A stretch of 64,000 bases of DNA from contig OY365806.1 in the NCBI GenBank assembly GCA_959347315.1, forward strand, positions 54,961,116 to 55,025,115. The letters run 5' to 3'. The notes below the pieces were generated by a model. The model was not told the origin of the DNA and made no database searches. It was given only the letters and a program-made list of their open reading frames with translations. This DNA is from Bimastos eiseni. Taxonomy: Eukaryota > Annelida > Clitellata > Crassiclitellata > Lumbricidae. Below, piece by piece: positions 1-11,600 of the stretch (its first letter is position 1; each line of letters opens with the position of its first letter). Made by a program: the position numbers and the translations under genes.

Positions 1-2464
1 TTTCTCAAGTACCTTAGAGAGAAAAAGGTACGGTCTCTTGTAAGGCCTGATAGAGCAGCTTCAGTCTGTTCTTAATCATGCTGCCAAAATCTGCTCCCTA
101 TATTCTCACATGTTTCAAGCAATGTCATTGGCAGGATGATTCTCCTCATGGGAAGAGCATCAACGGAATTACTCCAGTAGAGATCCGAGAGCTTGTTCGT
201 TCCAGTATGCAACTCTGCTCCTCCGGCTTGATGATTATTGCATTCAACGACCTATGGGGACTTCATATAGAACACTGATGTACAATGATGTTGTCACTTT
301 TCTTTGCGCTGTGCCATCATTCTGAAACGGTCTGAAGTCTTTAATGATACATTCCATTCTTCTACAGACAGCTCAGAAGACATTTTCAAACTGTCTTAAG
401 TTGCATTGATTTAGTCATGTTGCAATGGATAGCCGTGCTTAGCGTCCTTGTGAGGCATATAAAAGGCAAGTAACATAGATGTCTTGTAATGATATGAATA
501 TTTATGCTCATCGTAATTGTACTCTTGAGATTTCTACAGTGCCAAAATAATGGAGTCGCAGAAATTAGCGTCTTCACAGACACTTAATCAAAACAAAATT
601 GATAGACAGGTATGGTCAGGCTGGTCGTTGGTCAAGGTCCAAAGACAGTCGATGGCAGAAGTGGATGACATTTTCCTTTGAACTAGTGAGGGGTAAAGGA
701 ATGAGGAGGAATTGGGATGGGATTTGTGAAAAAGCAGTGTTTAAGTTTTGAGTGAGAGATAGCAAGATGTGAGGATTTTGATGAGTTCAGAGGCTGGATC
801 GGATGATTGTTGTAATTCTGGCAGAAGTTTTGTCCAAAAAAGCATTTCAGTTATGGCTATGGGTTTCAGGGATGTGGTGATGGAAGGGTGGAGTAATTTT
901 ATTGTTTTTTTAGTGGTTTCAATGAAGTGGTTGAACCAAGCAATGGAGAGAGGAGGGCTATGAGGATTCAACAATGAATGAACCAATGAATGAATTAACA
1001 GTGAATGATTGGACGAATAAATGAATAGACAATTAGACATTATATCAATTTATAATCTTATTATCTAATTGAGAGACAGAGAGAAACACTTTTTTTATTG
1101 CACTTCTGAAATTCCAGTATACAACCATCTTATAGAATTCCTAAAAATAATGTACTATATATACAGCGTTTCATAACATTCACATTGTTAAAGTCAAAGG
1201 ACAGACCCAAAAGAACCAATGGTTTCGCTTATGGGTCACCCTACCCTACAATACCAGTACTGGTACGAGCATGTACTGACATAATTGTATGTTTTAACTT
1301 CTATAGTCACACTTTGACAGAAGTAACAGAAATTGTTCAGCAATAAGTTGAAATCAAAACAAGGAACTGAAATAAACTGAAGCCAAAAAACAAAGGGAAT
1401 TTCTTCATGCAGAATACATGTTAACCCTTCTTAGGGAGTAAAAAGGACCCAGTTGTAAATGATAAAACCATGGAACTCATACAAACCGCATATTCGTATA
1501 TACAATTGCATGAAAAGATATGATCTCACATTCATATAGTGCAGCTTCAATGGCGATGTCCATTTAAACAAATACAATGATAATAAGCCAGTGAACTCCT
1601 TTGATAGACTGTTTCAAATGAGTGGCTCTCTAATCCTGACATTTTTTTAAAATTCGGATTTCTAGCTGTTTAGGAATTACTATATGGTTATCTACTTCTA
1701 GAAGTACTACTTTGACTGATTACTTTGACTACTTTGACTGATAAATTTGACTACTTTGATGTCTGAATGAACAAACAAACGTATGAGCGAGTCAATTAAG
1801 AAATTACTCAATGTATGAACTAATGAAATGAATGAACGTATGAACAGAGAGAGAACGAACGAATGAACAAACGAACAGGCGAGTGAACGAGCGTATGCCA
1901 AGAGAGTCCTATCTATGTTGGTCAGTGTTACCTAGATCATGTAGTAGATGATGAGGAATGACAGTGCACTTAGACACTCATCTACAGGCATTCCTTTGGC
2001 TGATGGTAGGAAACACCGTTTCGAGACAACCATCAGGTCAGACAGCCTCAAGGGCGTCTGTTCAGGAGAAGTATTCTTCAGTAGCTTTGTAGGCAGTTTT
2101 TCCTGGCCATAAAAGCCTTGTGTTAATAAATATTGGAATGTGAGTAGGCAGAATTGACAGAAGTGAAATGCCTTTTGATGGAATTCAGAGTTTCACTTTC
2201 AATACATGATGAATTTGAACAGGTAAAAGTAAATTGGTAGAGAGCATGATGTTGTACTTAGCAGGTAACACCACCACTGTTTTCTTCCCATTGATTACTG
2301 AAAAAACTTGTCATGAAAATATTCATTCTGCTAGCAGGAGAGTATGAAATGGTAAAAATGTTTCCCAGCCACAGACACAACCTTGTGACAGGCCGCCTAT
2401 TGTGAAGTTGAATGATTCTTGTTGGCAATTGTTGCAGTAGATAAAATGATTTTTTCCCCTTCAG
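1..2464 (+). other. Upstream filamin intron, partial
   Basis: No coding exon is visible. The first 150 bases may be a decayed LINE tail, where LQSVLNHAAKI can be read on the plus strand. 967-1025 and 1760-1890 hold degenerate GAAT/GAAC-rich tetranucleotide stretches, and 1708-1760 repeats a TTTGACTAC-like motif. The rest is AT-rich sequence without recognisable structure. The tract ending at 2464 (TTTTTTCCCCTTCAG) is a strong acceptor. Confidence 0.6.
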
Positions 2465-2612
2465 CTGATTAAACCAGAGGAGATGTGCAATCCAAGCGTA
2501 GATGAGCTGAGTATGATGACTTACTTGTCTCGCTTTCCAAACGCACATTTGAAGCCAGGAGCTCCAGTCCAGGTGAAGACGAACGCTGCCCGTGTACGCG
2601 CCTTTGGACCAG
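2465..2612 (+). CDS. Filamin exon 1: end of CH2 domain and linker to R1
   Basis: Reads [20 protein letters not shown] and onward, the last helix of the second calponin-homology domain of a filamin actin-binding domain. It continues through a [10 protein letters not shown] linker to RVRAFGPG, where the first Ig repeat begins. Phase 0 at the start, phase 1 at the end. This exon shows that the gene has a spectrin-type CH1-CH2 actin-binding head, the rest of which is upstream of the window. The following intron (2613-3739) shows nothing recognisable. Confidence 0.95.
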
Positions 2613-5600
2613 GTAACTAACTATTCATGTCTGGGTGTGTCTGAAAAAGAATTTGTTATGGAAGTCATTTCTTTAACAAGATTTAGATAGTGCACCTTCA
2701 AGAGACCTGATGTTGTGGTTCCACGTGGGATATGAGGACTTTATCATACTTGACTGAAAATTATTTAAGAAATGGGTACTGTGTGACAACTTAGCAAGTA
2801 GGCAGTGCATTTCAGACCACAAAGCCAGTTGCATATAAGTTCTTTACAGATGACCTAGGCTTTTCTTGACTACTGTAACATGCTTATTCTGAATCACCGG
2901 ATGAGGAACTGAAGAACCCAGCATCCAGTCTTTGATGATGTTCTGAAACATTAACATTTGTAATGTCATTAACAAAACATTCAAGAGTCAAAGGACTTTG
3001 TATCATATTCATTCAGGTATTTTAAGCTTGCTTGAGTGAGTTGATTATGCGAATGTTTTACAGATTTGATAAAATTGTTTCTATTATTTATGTGAGCTAC
3101 TGTGCATTTATGGTAGTATAATAGAGAATATTCTTATGTACTTACTTACTTTTACATAGGCCCTAGTGTCTTTAGGCATTTTCCCAAAGCATTGCTCAAA
3201 TGGGTTTCTCATTGATCAAAGGAAGTGTGACTTTAGGTCATCAAACAGGGTTTAAGGAATTCATACACAAGCATTGTCAGCATACTTGTGACATCGTGTT
3301 CGTAGAGAAACGATGTACTGTAGAAAGCCGGTTTGGCAAAGTTAAAGGAAAAATTTGCGTACAAAGGGGTAACAAATGCAGATCTCAGACTGCAAAGATG
3401 GTATGCTTGATTTTTTTACTTCATAGTGAACCTGCCAGTTTAGCTGCTAGTAGTTTCAGTGTTCAACAGCATCTTATGGCTACTAGGGTTATCAATGTTG
3501 AACAACTTTTTCCAGAGTTGAGACTGGTACTTACTACTTAATTGACATTATAGATTAAAAGCCCTTCACAAATTATCAGTTAGAATTCTTGTCATTTAAT
3601 TTAATGTCTAAAATCACTGTTCACTTTATCAAAAAATTATGAGAATAAAGAATTTATTGCTAAATACAAACTGAGATACAATGTGTGTTGTTTATTCTGG
3701 TATATTTTATGATGTGAAATATGTGATTTTTCAATTCAGGTCTTGAGCCAACTGGAAATGTTGTCAATGCTCCTGCTCGATTCATTGTTGAAACGATTGG
3801 TGCTGGCAAAGGAGATCTCGAAGTAGTTGTATTGAATCCAAAGGGTGCACCAGAGAAGGTTAGCTTCATCAATGTCTATTTAAAGCTTCCACAGCCATTT
3901 TATTGGTCATAAGTCAAATAAATGTGGTGCGTATATAATTAACCCAGTCTGGGCGTTTTTTTGCTTTTTGTGCATCAAATGCAATGATTTGACTCCTGTT
4001 AAATGCATTTGCCTGAAATATCTGGATGTTTTTCTTGTTGCTGGTGTAGTGCCACGTGATCTTCAACAACGACCGCACTCTGTCTTACACTTGTGTTTAC
4101 ACACCTACTGTCGAAGGACAATACAAAGTTGTCATCAAGTTTGCTGCCAAAGAGATTCCAAAGTGTCCTTACCTTGTTGCTGTTACAAGCAAAGGAGGCG
4201 ATCCTAACAAAGTATTTGCTCAAGGACCAGGTGTTGAGAAAACGGGTGTCACAGTCAAACGAAAGACGTACTTTGAAGTCATCACAAAAGGTAGGTCTTA
4301 TATTTATTATTATATATTTATATTTTTATTTATTTATTAAGGAAATCATCAAGTACTGCAAAATTATATGGCACCACTCAAAGAGACTAATCATAATCAG
4401 TTTGTACTTGCTCAGATTATGTTTAATATCATTAAAAAATAGGACATTCTAAGTAAGTAAGTAGGTATATTCTTTATTATCGTCTGCAAAGGCACTATGG
4501 GTAAATGATAAAAAAACATTAAAAGACAATAGTATTTATATAAAAGTTATATAAATTTGTACAAATAAGTGTTCATGTCAGCCCTTCATATCGAATCCAC
4601 ATGCAGGTGGATTCGATATGAAGGGCTGACATGAAGAATGGAATAATGAGGAAATGAAAATAACACAAACTGGGATGAGAAATGAACATTGGCAGAAAGG
4701 GTGACCTTTAGACGACAGGAGATTTAGATGAAAACTGCAGCCATAAACGGCGCTAGTCACTCGTGAAACATCCTGTGCTGGTTCCAAGATGTTAACGTGA
4801 CCAGCAAGATATGGTGGAAGCAGTGATTTTAATGAATTGATGCACAGAAACTCAATAATGCGTAGTTCAGTAATGTGGTTGAGTGGTAATATTCCTTAGC
4901 TGACAGAAGTTGACTCTGAACTAGAATTCATGTATAGTCTGTTTCTGCAGTGTAGTCAGATAATTAACTGAGAGGTGTAATTTGATGCCCAGGTGACATT
5001 TCAAAATGAAAGACATAGCTTGATCATAGAATAAACTGAATTAATAAGGTTTCTGGTAAAAAAAATGGCTACATTTCGTTTTTGGGGCTTTTTGAAAACG
5101 AATACTGGATTTTTTTTCAAAATTACAATGCATTTAATTTTTGTAACTTTATCACTTTCATTGTGTAAAACTAAAAATTAAAAAAATATATATAATCATG
5201 CATTTATGTAAATTTTTATGTTTACCTTGTTTTCATTCAATACGGATGACAATTTGTTTAACATAAGCCCGAGTGCTTCATGCAGCTTGTTTGTAAATCG
5301 TCAATAGGTAACAGAAGTCATCAAAATTGTGCCACTGAAAGTCAAGAGAATTAGACTCTTATTTATATTCAAAACTCGGACTTGGTACAACTCACTCATA
5401 ATACTTGGCACTCAGTTTTCGGCAGGAAATTGACACTCGGTTCATCCCGAAAGAGATAGTGAGAAAGTAAGTGTGAGAGAGTGAGAGGGAGAGATAAGAG
5501 AGAGAGAAAGAGAGGGATGGAGATGAAGGAGATGGATATATGGTGAGACATAGATGATGTTAATTGGCCAAAATTTGATTTTCAGGAGCTGGTGTGGGTG

Positions 5601-8600
5601 TGGTTGATGTTGGCATTGTGGATCCTCAGGGACGAAAGGACACGGTAAAGGCCACAGTCACCAGGAAGTCAGACGATGTCTGGTATATGGAGTATACAGC
5701 GATCACTCCAGGCCTTCACTCCGTCAACGTCTTCTTTGCTGGAAAGCAAATTCCTAAAAGTCCGTTTCCTGTTGGTGTCTCTCCAGGTAAGATAATTAAC
5801 TCTGGATAGGAAGGCACATTGGTTGGACTCAATGCGTGTGCATAAGAGCCCGCTATTAGAAACTCAACTAAAGGTATAGATCTGTGCATTGTTTCAATTG
5901 CTGGCATACTTTCTGTTCTTAATAACTTTAACAACTTTTAGGTTGGTGTAGGCAATGCTCTTCTTATGTACTTGAAAGGAAATGTCGGATTAACTAACTG
6001 ACTCACAGTGAATGAATTTCCATGTTGTCTTGTGTTCCATCACAGCAGAAAATCAATTCCAGTGACTGTATTTGGCAGAACCATCTATTTAATTTCTGAA
6101 TATGCTGTTTTGTGATGAAAAATGTGAAATATGATTTGTTGCACTTTTTAGATTAAAATAATTAAAGATTTATCAGAACGTGTTGTCTGTCTAATGAAAC
6201 TTTACAGAAACATATTCACACATTTCATTCACATTCACACAGCATGAAAATCTGATGGAGTACTGTTATATTTATTTAACAATGTAAATTGTACTTTTTT
6301 TTAGAGGGAGGACCAATGGTTGATGCAGCAAGTAAGTTTACTCATTTTGAGATCCCATTTCTAAAATTTTCTGAAAATATAGTTGAAATTTATTATGGAA
6401 TAATGATGATGAATAATAGATTGTATGGTTGTCCATGTATAGGACGCCTGACAGGAAGTCTTTTAGGGATAGATAGTAAGTTGAAGCCATCCCTGAAAAT
6501 CAAATATCAAACCAAGACAAGTTTCCCACCAATTACGCAGTTGTGTTTTAAGAAGTTTTCTGACACAAAGAATTTTGATTCATCAGCCAAGTTTAAAGAA
6601 TTCAACTGAGGTACCCTTGATGTTTTACAACGATAGGAATCTGTGCTATTAAATAGGGAAAACTAAAAAGGTGCATTAAGAAGGGCACAATCAGAAAGTG
6701 TAAACTTTAAACACTTTAACAATGAACTGCTGCATTGGTTTCCCAGACACTTTCAGTCAATAATTCTAAAAGATTCAAAAAGTGCAAGATAGTAATGGTG
6801 AAAATCATAGAAATGCAAATAAAAGCATGCTTTGTAATGAGAGTAAACCACGAACTGAGTGAATAAGTGAAAAAATGGTTGCAATTACAGCATATAGACA
6901 ACATGATATAATAGACTTGTCTTGTATTTCTTTTCATTTAAAATAAATCTTTTATTTTTGAAAGGAAGGCAATGTCATATTTTATACTTGTAAATTATGA
7001 TTATGGTTAAATCAAGAATATACTTACTTACTTAACATACATTTCTCTTAATCAGTGTTTAAAAGCAATTATTTTCCAAGTCATCCTTCAAGTGTTTGGT
7101 ACTCATTTCTGTCGCTGACAGAGTCCAACAATTTTGTGCACAGCAGAATATATCAAAGAATCATCTATGAGGTTTTATTCTGATAATTAGTAAACATAAT
7201 TGATATTATTAGATATTTTATTCGTTAAAATACTAAGTCAATATTAAGCCTTATGTTGCAGAATCAATGTTGGTAATTATCTACCGGGGTTCATCTTTAT
7301 AGACACAAATCAAAAGCAGATCTCTGATCGCACATGTAATATCTATCAGTCATAGGAATGAGACTGTAATATCTATCAGTCATAGGAATGAGACTGTAAT
7401 ATCTATCAGTCATAGGAATGAGACTGTAATATCTATCAGTCGTAGGAATGAGACTGTAATATCTATCAGTCGTAAGAATGAGACAGTAATATCTATCAGT
7501 CATAGGAATGAGACTGTAATATCTATCAGTCGTAGGAATGAGACTGTAATATCTATCAGTCATAAGAATGAGACTGTACTATCTATCAGTCGCAGGAATG
7601 AGACTGTAATATCTATCAGTCATAGGAATGAGACTGTAATATCTATCAGTCATAGGAATGAGACTGTAATATCTATCAGTCATAGGAATGAGACTGTAAT
7701 ATCTATCAGTCGTAGGAATGAGACAGTAATATCTATCAGTCGTAGGAATGAGACTGTAATATCTATCAGTCGTAAGAACTAGACTGTAATATCTATCAGT
7801 CGCAGGAATGAGACTGTAATATCTATCAGTCATAGGAATGAGACAGTAATATCTATCAGTCATAGGAATGAGACTGTAATATCTATCAGTCATAGGAATG
7901 AGACTGTAATATCTATCAGTCATAGGAATGAGACTGTAATATCTATCAGTCATAGGAATGAGACTGTAATATCTATCAGTGGTAGGAATGAGACTGTAAT
8001 ATCTATCAGTCGTAGGAATGAGAATGTAATATCTATCGTTCGTAGGAATGAGACTGTAATATCTATCAGTCATAGGAATGAGACTGTAATATCTATCAGT
8101 CATAGGAATGAGACAGTAATATCTATCAGTCATAGGAATGAGACTGTAATATCTATCAGTGGTAGGAATGAGACTGTAATATCTATCAGTCGTAAGAATG
8201 AGACTGTACTATCTATCAGTCGCAGAAATGAGACTGTAATATCTATCAGTCATAGGAATGAGACTGTAATATCTATCAGTCATAGGAATGAGACTGTAAT
8301 ATCTATCAGTCATAGGAATGAGACTGTAATATCTATCAGTCGTAGGAATGAGACTGTAATATCTATCAGTCGTAGGAATGAGACTGTAATATCTATCAGT
8401 CGTAGGAATGAGACTGTAATATCTATCAGTCGTAAGAATGAGACTGTAATATCTATCAGTCGTAGGAATGGGACTGTAATATCTATCAGTCGTAGGAATG
8501 AGACTGTAATATCTATCAGTCGTAGGAATGAGACTGTAATATCTATCAGTCGTAGGAATGAGACTGTAATATCTATCAGTCGTAGGAATGAGACTGTAAT

Positions 8601-11600
8601 ATCTATCAGTCGTAGGAATGAGACTGTAATATCTATCAGTGGTAGGAATGAGACCGTTACAGTAAACAGCATGTTTAATTACCTGAGACTAATTGCATTG
8701 CTGTTCATTTACATGTTCTGACCTGATGAACTCTTCTCTATTTCCAGAGCTACCAAAGCCAGTTGCTTGCACCCCAGGTAAGTCTTTGGATTGGTATTCT
8801 GCATTCATTTTCAATCCAATATTTATTTAATGTTTAGTTTGATTGATGGAACCTCTGACCAGTAGGTTGAGGTCTAACTATGGGAGAGCTTGGCCCTGTG
8901 CCCTGCTCTTGTATATATCATTTGATTCAGTTTGGGATGCTTCCTGTTAGATGAACATCTTTCATTTTGGGCTTAAATGCCAACTAACAAAACACACATT
9001 TGGATCATGTAGCTGTTTTATAACAATCTAACGTTAATTACATGGCTATATCATCAGTAGCAGCTATTCTGCTCATTCTAGTCTACATAAATCACCAGTT
9101 AATTTTACAAGATCTATAAATCCACTGAGAAAATGCAACTGCTTCCTCTGACGATTGCATCCTCACTAACACAAGATGGTTAACTAACAGCTGGAGTATG
9201 TCTCACTTTCCTATAGTGTAGACCAACCAGCCATGACCAGACCAGCATCAGGGAGAAGTGTTTTCTCTTCTCTCCACTAGGAGTCTGCTCATGTCACCAC
9301 CAACATGCCAGCAAAGAGTGCCATAAGAAGCAAGACCTCTTAATAGTTTTTGTTTAACAATGTACCATTTCATAACAAGGATGATTAGCATCACCCTCCT
9401 TGTTTATACAAGCTTGGGATTGGCACCACCTGAGTGGCAGAGCTAGCAGATACCTTTCATGCTCCGTGTGCTAAATTTCAACTGCTAACCCTTTTACTGC
9501 AGCTGTCCTCCTGCCATTGATTCTTTGGCCCTGAGTGCACTGGCAACCCCATGGCCATGCCAACCAAACCTAGATGCTCTCAATCACCCTCATCTGTTTA
9601 ATTGTTGTTGGCTTATTTTTTTACAATATCTTGTAAATTAAACAGTACTATGACAATAACAGCAGTTGGTTGATATGTAATTTATTACACAATGCTGATG
9701 TTTATTTGTTTCAGAGGAAGCTGCTTTAGCATCGGTTGCCACTCGTATGTATACACCTGTATACTTTCCTTTAACTAAGTTTTCAGCATTAACCTTGTTG
9801 TAAATTATCTTCTTTACTGAATTGCTGATACTAAATACCTAACGCCTGAAGGAAATTGTTAAAGATTTAGATTTTCAGGAAGGCTAATATACAATAAATG
9901 ATTGAATTCAAATTATTGTGCTTAACTTCTGCTTGCTTTACATGAAGTCAAAGTTTAGAATAAGATTCATATTTTTCAGTTTAGGACTGACTTTTTACAT
10001 GTTGTTTAGTGCTAGTTGACCCTTTAACGACCAGCGCATAGTAAAACGTAGGTCATAATCAATAATGCTGGTCATTAAAGGGTCAAGGAACTTCATGTGT
10101 TTGTATCTATGACAGCTCTGAAAGCAGCTCCAGGTTCAACTGCGCCAAGTGCACCAGAGCCAGCTGGAAGTAAGTTCCTATGCATTCATCATCTGCTCCT
10201 CTGGCACCAGTAACAGTTAGGAAGGATCTTTCACTCACACTCCTCTTCCTCTTTTCATATCTCATTACAGTGCTTAGCTCTTCGTCAGTAAAACTGTTCA
10301 GATTAGCGAATCTAATCTTAGATCTACTCACCGACCATATGCTGTCAGTGGGTACACTACCGATGTAACTTTTGTTGGTTTAGCATGTATGTGCAACCAT
10401 CTCAAAATCTCAAAATAAATGTCTACCTTAGTGAGGATCTGAACCCCACCTACTTAGTTTACAGTCCATCTTACTAGCCACTGGACTGTCATAAACCTCT
10501 CAATAGGTTAACTGATGTATCATTAATTTTGCTAATGATCTTAAGTCTATGTTTATCTTCTGGTTCAATTTATAAATTTATTATTATTATCATTATTACC
10601 ATTATTATTATTATTATTATGCATTTTTATTATTATTATTATTATTTATAAATTATATTTTAAATTGTTTTTATTCATTGCCTTTGATCGTTATAGAACC
10701 TGCGGAACCAGGCAAGAAACAACCAGGAGGTCAGAAGATTTCCTTCTTCGTGACATTGGTCACATTTTCTCATCATGTACTTCAGTCAGCATATTGACTT
10801 TTGCCCAATATTCAATGTGCACCTCTGGGCTTTGTGAGGCACCTTTTCGAAAAGGAGTTGTACTGTATAATATACAGTGTTGGGTACGAGACCAAAACCT
10901 TGAGACCAAGACAACCAAGCCTGAGAGGTCAAAGACCGAGACCGGGTGGTCCGAGACCGAGACCGATCGTCCGAGACCGATGGTCCGAGACTAAGACAAA
11001 GACCAAGATCGATACTCTTTTTTATAAACAATTCAACTTTTTAAGATGCCAAAACAGAATAACACGCTTGAAACAATAATTTTATTGCTGAAGAATACTA
11101 ATCTTAATAATGGTCCATAAAATAGTTTTACTGGCCAGTCTGAACTTTTGCGGGTTCAGCCTTTGGCTTCGACATGAAAATATCACACTATAAATTACTT
11201 ACAGTATAGGATAGGTAAATATTTTGGATAGATGTTGAATGTTTGTTTAATTTATCTGAAACTAAATAGAAGGTCTTTGGTTTTGTTATGATTTTAGCTC
11301 CTGCTCCTGGAAAGCCTCAGGGTAAGTCTCTGGCTTTAAGAGAAAGACCATCTTAGTTTTATTGCTATCATTGTTACTGACAATGCAAAGCAATTTCTTG
11401 TCAATGAATAGTAAAACCATAGATGTTAATAAGGAATAGTAAAACCATAGATGTTAATAAGAAATAGTAAAACCATAGATGTTAATAAGGAATAGTAAAA
11501 CCATAGATGTTAATAAGGAATAGTAAAACCATAGATGTTAATAAGGAATAGTAAAACCATAGATGTTAATAAGGAATAGTAAAACCATAGATGTTAAGGA

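Noticed and set aside
78..278. Upstream CH-domain exon
   Set aside because: The frame has no similarity to CH domains; part of it hints at a LINE tail. The missing actin-binding exons must be further upstream.
7335..8655. Regularly spaced repeats resembling a CRISPR array
   Set aside because: Units are contiguous with no unique spacers, in a eukaryotic intron; it is a minisatellite.
7297..8672. Long minus-strand open frames coding tandem decapeptides
   Set aside because: They come from a 30-bp satellite whose period is divisible by three; the frame changes between blocks and the strand is antisense to the filamin intron.
10425..10500. Functional tRNA gene
   Set aside because: Box-like motifs are present but no consistent acceptor stem or cloverleaf could be drawn.
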